Assembly: GCA_964436315.1 (NCBI GenBank) | Contig: CAYTCZ010000109.1 | Coordinates: 1 to 13,722 of the forward strand | From: CAYTCZ01 sp964436315 | GTDB taxonomy: Bacteria; Actinomycetota; Thermoleophilia; Gaiellales; Gaiellaceae | Direction: 5' to 3' | DNA length: 13,722 nucleotides | In this document: one piece after another, positions 4,901 through 11,085 of the stretch | How positions within the stretch are numbered: position 1 is the stretch's first letter | Layout: the number at the start of each line of letters is the position of its first letter | Made by a program: the position numbers and the translations under genes | Notes under the pieces: model-generated | What the model was told of the DNA's origin: nothing | The model's database searches: none | The model's input: the letters and a program-made list of their open reading frames with translations, nothing else

Positions 4901-6949
4901 CTATGAGCTCTTGGCCTCCTCTTTCTCGCGCTTCGCCTCTTCGATGATCTTCTGAGAAATGTGGGACGGCACCTCTTCGTAGCGGAGGAAACTCATCGTG
5001 TAGTCACCCCGACCGCCGGTGAGGGAGGTCAGTGACTGGGAGTAGGTCAGGATCTCGGCCATCGGAACCTCCGCCTGCACATTTGTCATTCCTGCTGCAG
5101 GCTCCATGCCGAGCAAGCGGCCCCGTCGGGAAGAGAGGTCGCCGTTGATCGCTCCCACCGCATCGTCGGGAACAGTCACGTCGATCGACATGATCGGTTC
5201 GAGCAACACCGGATCGGCCTTCTGGTAAGCCTCCTTGAAGGCCATCGAGCCGGCGATCTTGAACGCCATCTCCGACGAGTCAACGGAATGGTGTTGCCCG
5301 TCCACCAGCGTGACGGTCACTCCCTGCACGGGGGCACCGGCCAATTCACCCGACATCATCGCTTCCTGGATACCCTTATCGACCGCCGGTCGGAAGCCCT
5401 GTGGGATCACTCCGCCGACGATCTTGTCGATGAACTCGTACCCCTCGTGTCCCTCGCGCGGCTGGATGACGAGCTCACAGTCGCCGAACTGCCCTCGGCC
5501 GCCCGTTTGCTTCTTGTAGCGTCCGCGCGCTCTTGCTTCCTTTCGGATCGTTTCAAGATACGGAACCTGCGGTTGATGAAGCTCGACCTCTGCCCCGAAT
5601 CGCGCACGCATACGCTCGACCGCGACCTCGACATGGACTTGACTCATTCCGGCCAGAAGCTGCTCGCCGGTCTGCTCGTCGCGCCGGAAGACGAGCGTCG
5701 GATCTTCTTCGGCGAGACGCCGCAGAGCAGTGCCGACTTTCTCCTCGTCACCCTTCGTCTTGGGCGTAATTGCAAAGCTCATGACCGGCGACGGGAAGGC
5801 AATCGGCTCGAGCTCGATCGCACGCGCCTCCGAAAGAAGGACGTCCCCAGTGCCAGTCTCTTTGAGCTTCGCGACCGCACCGATATCCCCGGTACCGAAT
5901 GCTTCGGCATGGCCATGCTCCTTGCCCTGCAACGGAAAGACCTGGCCAACGCGTTCTTTCGATTTCGTCCGCGAGTTGATGAGGGTGGAGTCCGGAGTCA
6001 GTGTTCCGCCGAACACGCGAAACAAGTTGATGCGACCGGCGAACGGATCCGCGACCGTCTTGAAGACAAACGCAGCCGTGCCATCGTCGGCGAGCTCAGC
6101 CGCGATCGGCAGATCGTCTGGAGAGGGGAGCGCCTCGACGATCAGGTCGAGGAGATTCGTCGTCCCGAGATTCTGGGTAGCAGAACCACAGGCGACGGGG
6201 AATAGTTCCTGCTGTGCGACTGCGCTCTTGAGCGAGGCCAGGAGTTCCTCACCCGAGATCTCCTCTCCCTCGAGATAACGCTCCATCACTGCCTCGTCGG
6301 TCTCGACGACCGCGTCGACAAGCTTCTCGCGATACTCGGCGGCCTGGTCGGCGACCTCGGCTGGAATGTCGACCGGAGCGCCCTCCTGGTCGCCTTGCGG
6401 CGTCATGTATGCGCGCTGGTGGAGGAGATCGACGACGCCGCTGAACTCGTGCTCCTGTCCGATCGGGATTTGCACCGCGATGCATCGGTCAGACAGCGCT
6501 TGAATTGACTCGAGCGCTGCATAGAAGTCGGCTCGGTCGCGGTCAAGCATGTTGACGAAAAGCAGCTGGGCGCGCTGCAGATCGCTTGCCCGCTCCCAGA
6601 GTCGGGATGTATGCACCTCGACACCCGCGACTCCGCTGACGACGTTGATGATGCCTTCGACTACACGAAGGGCCGCAAGCGTGTCGGCCTGGAAGCCCGG
6701 ATCGCCGGGCGTATCGATGGCGTTGATCTTGTTGCCTTTCCAGTCCGCATGGACGAGCGCAGCAGAGAGAGACATCTGCCTGTCGTGCTCATCCTCCTCC
6801 CAGTCTGCGACTGTCGATCCTTGCTCGACCGAGCCCAGGCGATTGATGGCCCCAGACTGGAAGAGCAGCGCCTCGACGAGTGAGGTCTTTCCTGTTCCGC
6901 GATGGCCGACGACGGCCAGGTTCCTGATGGCTCCAGAGTCGTTCCCCAT
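4901..6949 (-). CDS. EF-G-like translation GTPase (EF-G2 type paralogue)
   Basis: This 682-residue protein has the complete domain order of elongation factor G. The G domain is at about 1-280, domain II about 285-375 (FVFKTVADPFAGRINLFRVFGG), domain III about 385-465, domain IV about 471-590 (RYKKQTGGRGQFGD, HSVDSSEMAFK), and domain V about 584-670 (EPIMSIDV). It belongs with the EF-G-like paralogues (EF-G2, Rv0120c/FusA2 type) and not with housekeeping FusA. P-loop GHRGTGKT is at 15-22. Canonical DTPGHVDF is DTPGDPGF at 79-86, so the His that activates water is Asp. NKxD is NMLD at 133-136, without Lys. Ribosome binding and GTP binding seem likely, but normal ribosome-stimulated hydrolysis is doubtful. 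No str-operon neighbours (rpsL, rpsG, tuf) are present. ATG at 6949, 30 bases after the sigma-factor stop. Confidence 0.93.
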   Translation of the reverse strand: MGNDSGAIRNLAVVGHRGTGKTSLVEALLFQSGAINRLGSVEQGSTVADWEEDEHDRQMSLSAALVHADWKGNKINAIDTPGDPGFQADTLAALRVVEGIINVVSGVAGVEVHTSRLWERASDLQRAQLLFVNMLDRDRADFYAALESIQALSDRCIAVQIPIGQEHEFSGVVDLLHQRAYMTPQGDQEGAPVDIPAEVADQAAEYREKLVDAVVETDEAVMERYLEGEEISGEELLASLKSAVAQQELFPVACGSATQNLGTTNLLDLIVEALPSPDDLPIAAELADDGTAAFVFKTVADPFAGRINLFRVFGGTLTPDSTLINSRTKSKERVGQVFPLQGKEHGHAEAFGTGDIGAVAKLKETGTGDVLLSEARAIELEPIAFPSPVMSFAITPKTKGDEEKVGTALRRLAEEDPTLVFRRDEQTGEQLLAGMSQVHVEVAVERMRARFGAEVELHQPQVPYLETIRKEARARGRYKKQTGGRGQFGDCELVIQPREGHEGYEFIDKIVGGVIPQGFRPAVDKGIQEAMMSGELAGAPVQGVTVTLVDGQHHSVDSSEMAFKIAGSMAFKEAYQKADPVLLEPIMSIDVTVPDDAVGAINGDLSSRRGRLLGMEPAAGMTNVQAEVPMAEILTYSQSLTSLTGGRGDYTMSFLRYEEVPSHISQKIIEEAKREKEEAKSS

Positions 6950-6979
6950 GCGGTCGCCGAGTTTATCGAGTATCCCGCT

Positions 6980-7768
6980 CTATGACTCCATGGGAGCGCG
7001 CACCATGGTCGCTGAGAGACGCGCCTTGAGTCGAAGAATTGCCTTGGTGTGAAGCTGTGAGACTCGCGACTCTGTCACACCGAGAACCTCCCCGATTTCT
7101 CGAAGCGTCAGCTCTTCGTAGTAGTAGAGGGTGACGACCAGTTTCTCTCGCTCCGGAAGCCGGGAGATGGCCTCTCCGAGCGCCTCCTTCAGTTCGGTTT
7201 GGGCCATTGCCGACTGAGGCTCCGGTGCCCGCGGGTCTTCGAGTGTGTCGAGAAGCGCGACTGGATCGCCGGTGCCGGAGCTCGACCAGAGCTCATCGAG
7301 AGCTGCTATCGAAGAGCGCGAGATCTCCATGAGCGAGTCGTCCAGCTCGTCGGTCGTAATGCCGAGCCGCTCTGCGATCTCCTCATCCGTAGGCGCGCGG
7401 AGGAGCTTGGCCTCGAGATGGGCTATAGCGCGCTCGATGTCCCGTGCCCTCGCACGCACAGAGCGAGGGACCCAGTCCATCGAACGCAACTCGTCGATGA
7501 TTGATCCCTTGATCCGTGCAATCGCGAACGTCTCGAACTTGATGTCTCGATCCGGATCGAACCGCTCGATCGCCCCGATCAGGCCGAGCAGGCCGTAGGA
7601 GACGAGGTCGCCCTCTTCGACATGAGCCGGAAGACCGCTCCCGAGGCGGCCGGCCACGTACTTGACGAGCGGCGAGTACGTGAGAATCAGGCGATCGCGT
7701 AGTGCGCGATCACCAGTCCGTTTGAACTCTTGCCAGAGCGCCTGGGTGTCCTCGGTTTGGTCGGCCAC
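6980..7768 (-). CDS. RNA polymerase sigma factor, WhiG/FliA (sigma-28) class
   Basis: From the GTG at 7768 the product has 262 residues, the usual length for this class. Region 2 carries SPLVKYVAGRLGSGLP, GDLVSYGLLGLIGAIERFD and KFETFAIARIKGSIIDELR, for core binding and -10 recognition. Region 3 follows (DWVPRSVRARARDIERAI, APTDEEIAERLGI). Region 4 is the -35-binding helix-turn-helix LTLREIGEVLGVTESRVSQLH. WhiG directs sporulation genes in Streptomyces and FliA directs flagellar genes elsewhere, and neither gene set is seen here. The frame is open up to 7951, but those extra residues look unlike the family and would overlap the small membrane protein gene. No Shine-Dalgarno is evident before 7768. 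An anti-sigma factor is not visible. Confidence 0.93.
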   Translation of the reverse strand: MADQTEDTQALWQEFKRTGDRALRDRLILTYSPLVKYVAGRLGSGLPAHVEEGDLVSYGLLGLIGAIERFDPDRDIKFETFAIARIKGSIIDELRSMDWVPRSVRARARDIERAIAHLEAKLLRAPTDEEIAERLGITTDELDDSLMEISRSSIAALDELWSSSGTGDPVALLDTLEDPRAPEPQSAMAQTELKEALGEAISRLPEREKLVVTLYYYEELTLREIGEVLGVTESRVSQLHTKAILRLKARLSATMVRAPMES

Positions 7769-7786
7769 GCTGGCAGAGGATACGGG

Positions 7787-7800
7787 CTCGGGGTGCCGAG
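7787..7800 (-). repeat. Hairpin in the leader of the sigma-factor gene
   Basis: CTCGG (7787-7791) and CCGAG (7796-7800) form a perfect 5-bp stem with a 4-base loop, extendable past one mismatch by GG/CC. It sits between the stop of the small membrane protein gene (7803) and the proposed GTG start of the sigma factor (7768). There is no T-run, so an ordinary intrinsic terminator is unlikely. It could influence translation or mRNA stability of the sigma-factor gene, or be incidental in GC-rich DNA. Confidence 0.3.
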
Positions 7801-7802
7801 TC

Positions 7803-7997
7803 CTACCGTGAGCCCTTTCGGCGGCTACGCAATGCCTTGTACGCGAGCTCCCCCATCCATACCGCAAGGAGAGCTGAGACTCCGGCGACAATCCACGCTG
7901 CATCCCCTGCCCGCGCGGCTTCGACAGCGATGAAGATGAAGCCGGCGCCAAGCAGAATGAAGAGCGCCCCCATGGCCGGTCGCCGTGTCTGCGTCAC
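7803..7997 (-). CDS. Small two-helix membrane protein, unknown function
   Basis: About 64 residues from GTG at 7997; TTG at 8003 and ATG at 7973 (56 residues) are alternative starts. Two hydrophobic helices are visible: ALFILLGAGFIFIAVEAA and AAWIVAGVSALLAVWMGELA, joined by a short turn (RAGD), with a basic tail (RSRRKGSR). The short basic N-terminus and basic C-terminus suggest both ends are cytoplasmic. I do not recognise a family. The stop lies 34 bases before the proposed sigma-factor start on the same strand, so it heads the operon. A membrane protein beside a sigma factor raises the idea of an anti-sigma partner, but it lacks a soluble domain, so that is speculative. A TAGAAT box 6 bases before the GTG suggests leaderless translation. 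Confidence 0.65.
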   Translation of the reverse strand: MTQTRRPAMGALFILLGAGFIFIAVEAARAGDAAWIVAGVSALLAVWMGELAYKALRSRRKGSR

Positions 7998-8003
7998 GCC
8001 CAA

Positions 8004-8048
8004 ATTCTAAAGTCCGGCCGAAACGCCAGAGTCGTCTCTTCGCGGACT
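8004..8048 (-). promoter_or_regulatory. Candidate promoter and operator before the sigma-factor operon
   Basis: On the minus strand TAGAAT (8004-8009) resembles a -10 box, and a start about 7 bases on would fall on the GTG at 7997, giving a leaderless mRNA. I see no good -35. Immediately upstream is an exact 6-bp inverted repeat, AGTCCG (8011-8016) and CGGACT (8043-8048), with centres 32 bp apart, about three helical turns. A smaller AGAG/CTCT pair nests between the arms (8028-8031, 8036-8039). This layout could be an operator or an extended RNA hairpin at the 3' end of the exporter transcript. Confidence 0.35.
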
Positions 8049-8084
8049 GAACGGCGCTCCCCCGCTACAAGGATCGACGTTGCG

Positions 8085-9728
8085 TTACTCATGATGTCGT
8101 GGGGCCACCGGCGTGTCCTCGACTGACGCCGAAGCGCGAGACGCGTCCTCCACCTGATAGCGGGCCAAGAGTTCCGCCTCCTCGTCTTTTTTGGGGAAGA
8201 GGAAGAAGACGAGCGCTCCGCCGAGGGCGATCGCAACGATGCCGGCGGTGTAGGCCCACTGATCGCCTTGCAAGAACGACGTCTGAGCCGCAGCAGTGAT
8301 CTGGCTGGCGTACTGTGGATACTGTTCCGCGACATTCTCGGCGCCTGCAAACGACTTCGTCAGCTGGCTCTGGGTACTTTCGGTGACATCCTGGCCCGAT
8401 CCGGCGATTGCCTCCGTCATCGCTGCCGCGTAGCCCGCCATGAGGAGCGCGCCGAGAACCGACTGCATGATCGCGCCCCCGAGGTCGCGCTGCAGATCCG
8501 CAGTGCCCGAAGCCATTCCCGCGCGCGTAACGGGTACCGATCCGGTCAGCGAATGCGAAGCTGGCGTGCCTGCAAACCCAACGCCGATCCCGACCAATGC
8601 ATAGCCGAGAGCGACCTTCCAGTACGAGATGTCCTCCCTCCAGAGCAGGAGCATCACGAGGAAGCCAAGTAGGCAGAACAGGTAGCCGACGAGAAGCGTC
8701 AGGCGGGCACCGTACGCGTTTACGAGCTTGGCCGAGCGCGGCGCGACGAGCACCAAGAACGCGGCCCCCGGAAGAATCGCGGCGCCAGCCTCCAGCGTCG
8801 AGTAGTCGAGAACATTCTGGAGAAACTGCTGGCCGATGAACATCGCTCCCATGAGGGAGCCGAAGACGATGATCCCGGCGCAGGCCGCCACCCAAAAGAT
8901 GCGCCGCGCCGCAACGTCGAGGTCATAGAGCGGGTTCTGCGCCCGGCGCTGCCGGAGGTAGAACGCGATACCTGCGGCGAGTGCGACGGCGGCAAGCCCC
9001 ACCACCAGCGCGCCCTTGTTGGGGACCGGAGCGAAGTTGATGGAGAGGATCAGCGCGGCGACAAAGACGACCGAGAGCATGCCGCCGAGGTTGTCGACCG
9101 GATCTGTCGTCTCGTTGACGTGACTCGGCACGAAGAGCATCGCCAACAGGAGGGCTACGACTGCGAGGGGCAAGGTAACCAGGAAGACCGATCCCCACCA
9201 GAACTCCGCCAGAAGGGCACCTGAGATGAGCGGCCCGAGGGCGGCGATCGCGCCCCCGATGCCGGACCACAGGGCGATCGAGCGCGTTCGCCCTGGCCCG
9301 GACCAAAGCGCCGTGATCAGGGCGAGCGTGGTTGGGAAGGCCATGCCCGCCGCGAGGCCGCCACCAACGCGAGCGATGAAGAGCACCTCGCCTGACGGCG
9401 CGTAGGCCGCGAGCAGTGACATCGGGATCGCGAGCAACGTGCCGAGGATGAGCAGCAACTTGCGTCCGTAGCGGTCTCCGATGGCACCGAGATAGAGGAC
9501 CGACGCGGCCAGGCCCAGCGAGTATCCGACAGCGATCAGGTTCAGCGTCACCTGTGACGCATCGAACGCCTGACCGATGTCGGGCAGTGCCACGTTCGCG
9601 ACTGCCAGGTTGAGGTTGGCGACCGCAGCGACGAGGATAAGCGCGATCAGAACGACGCCGGCGCGCTGCGGAGCGCTAGCAGATCCACCAGTCGCCTCGG
9701 GACCATCGGATTGGTGCGTTTTCTTCAT
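8085..9728 (-). CDS. MFS transporter, DHA2 family (14-helix drug/H+ antiporter type)
   Basis: A 547-residue integral membrane protein with about fourteen hydrophobic segments, the size and pattern of the DHA2 (EmrB/QacA-like) exporters that use the proton gradient to expel drugs or other small organic compounds. The cytoplasmic N-terminus has about 23 residues. Motif A is GAIGDRYGRK at 81-90 between helices 2 and 3. The antiporter motif C is GIGGAIAALGPLISG at 156-170. The helix-1 family motif LDxTIVNVALP appears as LNLAVANVALP (about 39-49), so its acidic residue is Asn40. A long polar external loop rich in Gln and Ser precedes the last helix, as is usual, and a charged C-terminal tail ends in HHE. 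ATG at 9728; no strong ribosome site. Substrate unknown. It is divergent from the ion-channel gene and may be monocistronic. Confidence 0.92.
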   Translation of the reverse strand: MKKTHQSDGPEATGGSASAPQRAGVVLIALILVAAVANLNLAVANVALPDIGQAFDASQVTLNLIAVGYSLGLAASVLYLGAIGDRYGRKLLLILGTLLAIPMSLLAAYAPSGEVLFIARVGGGLAAGMAFPTTLALITALWSGPGRTRSIALWSGIGGAIAALGPLISGALLAEFWWGSVFLVTLPLAVVALLLAMLFVPSHVNETTDPVDNLGGMLSVVFVAALILSINFAPVPNKGALVVGLAAVALAAGIAFYLRQRRAQNPLYDLDVAARRIFWVAACAGIIVFGSLMGAMFIGQQFLQNVLDYSTLEAGAAILPGAAFLVLVAPRSAKLVNAYGARLTLLVGYLFCLLGFLVMLLLWREDISYWKVALGYALVGIGVGFAGTPASHSLTGSVPVTRAGMASGTADLQRDLGGAIMQSVLGALLMAGYAAAMTEAIAGSGQDVTESTQSQLTKSFAGAENVAEQYPQYASQITAAAQTSFLQGDQWAYTAGIVAIALGGALVFFLFPKKDEEAELLARYQVEDASRASASVEDTPVAPRHHE

Positions 9729-9746
9729 ACGGTCGTCTCTGGGGGC

Positions 9747-9772
9747 CCGTCCGCGATCATCTCACGGGACGG
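9747..9772. promoter_or_regulatory. Inverted repeat in the exporter/ion-channel divergent region
   Basis: CCGTCC (9747-9752) and GGACGG (9767-9772) are exact 6-bp arms whose centres are 20 bp apart, two helical turns, starting 19 bases upstream of the exporter ATG. This fits the site of a dimeric repressor of a drug exporter, but no regulator gene is next to it. ACGGTCG also occurs twice here (9729-9735 and 9769-9775). I could not identify clear -35/-10 boxes for either divergent gene. Confidence 0.3.
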
Positions 9773-9937
9773 TCGGCTCAATGGCTCTGCGGTCTGCCAA
9801 GACAGAGTGCGTGCGGACGCTGGAAGAAGAGCGATCGACCGCCGAGACCTCACAGGCAACGAGGACGTCAGACTGTGCGCGGAACTCACATCACCGACAG
9901 GGCCGATTCCGTCTGGCGCTTCGAGGAGGATTCCCTC

Positions 9938-10732
9938 GTGCATACGGTCACAGCGACCGACGGCAACGCGAACAGCGAGAGGCTCGCACGATGGGAGAAA
10001 CGTGCGCAGCCGTTCATCGTCGTCGCCGCGCTCGTTCCGTTCCTCTCAGCCCTGGCCGGCGCCGACCGGCACTGGTTGTCTCTGCTGGTCGAGTTCGCGG
10101 CGTGGGGCGTCTTCCTGGTCGATCTCGCCGTGCATATACGCCTGCGTAGCGGCTACCTCCGCACCAGCCTTGGCATCTTCGACGCCGCCATCGTCGTCGC
10201 GACCTTTCCCTGGTACGTCATCCCGGGCTTGGGCGGTCTGGCCGTGCTCGGTCTCCTCCGCCTCGCCCGGCTGGCCCGGATCGCGCTCGTTGCGTTCAAG
10301 TCGCCCGCAATCAACCAGATGTTCCGCCGGCTCGGCTGGCCGGCGTTGGTCGTTGCGGCCTCGGTGCTGATCGCAGGCGGGATCGTCTTTCGCGACGAGC
10401 CAGAGACGTTCAGCACCTACGGCGACGGCGTGTGGTGGTCGATCGTGACCGTTGCGACCGTGGGCTACGGCGAGTTCGTCCCCGACTCGCCGGCCGGCCG
10501 GGTCGTCGCGGTGCTGCTGATGATCGTCGGCGTCGCACTCCTCGGAGCAGTCGCGGCGACGCTGGCCTCTTTCCTCGATGAGCTTCGGCGCGAGGGACGG
10601 GCGAAGAAGGCCGATGACGGTTCCGACGCGGGCGGCGAGGACGACGAGTTGAGCGAGACAGTGCGGGAACTTCGTGAGGAGATCGCTGCGCTGCGCCGCC
10701 AGCTCGAAGCAAACCAGGACTCGACAGGCTGA
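9938..10732 (+). CDS. Voltage-gated potassium channel-type protein (Kv-like)
   Basis: The start chosen is GTG at 9938, because GAGGAGGA (9923-9930) lies 7 bases before it; a longer frame opens at GTG 9875. This gives 264 residues. Hydrophobic segments S1-S3 lie at about 25-42, 47-65 and 77-94. The S4-like segment LGLLRLARLARIALVAFK has basic residues Arg108, Arg111, Arg114 and Lys121. S5 (about 135-150), a pore helix with selectivity filter TVGYG (174-178), and S6 (about 187-212) follow. The filter is the exact K+ signature. The C-terminal tail (about 213-264) is charged, with a heptad-like helix (ETVRELREEIAALRRQL) that probably forms a tetrameric coiled coil in the cytoplasm. S4 has fewer charges than classical Kv channels, so voltage dependence is inferred. 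The gene appears monocistronic. Confidence 0.93.
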   Translation: MHTVTATDGNANSERLARWEKRAQPFIVVAALVPFLSALAGADRHWLSLLVEFAAWGVFLVDLAVHIRLRSGYLRTSLGIFDAAIVVATFPWYVIPGLGGLAVLGLLRLARLARIALVAFKSPAINQMFRRLGWPALVVAASVLIAGGIVFRDEPETFSTYGDGVWWSIVTVATVGYGEFVPDSPAGRVVAVLLMIVGVALLGAVAATLASFLDELRREGRAKKADDGSDAGGEDDELSETVRELREEIAALRRQLEANQDSTG

Positions 10733-11085
10733 ACAGGCCCCGGCGGGCGGGCCCAGACCACTTTCGTGGCTCGTTCCACGGGCTACCACGCAAGTTCACT
10801 TGTGGCACTCACGACTGCGGGTCTGGTCGCTGCGCGATGTCCGGGACGTGCGAAGCATGCCCGACGACCTCCGACACTAAGGTTCCATCGGCCTGCGAGG
10901 CCGCCGCAATCGGGAGCTTCGAAACAGCGCGTGTCCCCGGACGACTGCTCCAATCGACGAAAGAGGCCGCCCTCGCCGGCCTGATCGCCCGCACCCGCCT
11001 CCGGGGACCCGAGCGACGTCTTTTGCCGCTTACCGCGCCCATGAGAGAATGGGCCGGCAACCGTAGTAACCGCGAGCGCGACCGC
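10733..11085. other. Non-coding stretch between ion channel and GH15 gene
   Basis: About 350 bases in which I see no gene. The GH15 reading frame stays open back to 10837, but the extra residues have no family resemblance. Two short stem-loops follow the channel gene: GGCCC/GGGCC (10736-10740 with 10749-10753) and CGTGG/CCACG (10765-10769 with 10776-10780). Neither has a T-run, so they are at best weak or factor-dependent terminators. The promoter of the GH15 operon should lie in the remainder, but I could not pick out convincing boxes. Confidence 0.45.

Noticed and set aside
5288..6205. 305-codon plus-strand frame opposite the EF-G-like gene
   Set aside because: It lies wholly within well-conserved EF-G domains on the other strand, and the translation shows no family features.
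7769..7951. N-terminal extension of the sigma factor to 323 residues
   Set aside because: The extra residues are unlike the family and would overlap nearly all of the small membrane protein gene; GTG at 7768 gives the normal length.
10736..10780. Intrinsic terminator after the ion channel
   Set aside because: Two 5-bp stem-loops are present but neither is followed by a T-run, so I do not call a terminator.
10046..10789. 247-codon minus-strand frame opposite the ion channel
   Set aside because: Arg/Asp/Gln-rich composition typical of antisense translation of hydrophobic segments; the K+ filter and helices are on the plus strand.
10837..11085. N-terminal extension of the GH15 protein by 83 residues
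   Set aside because: The family begins at the MTYQPIENYG segment and the extension has no signal peptide or domain character.
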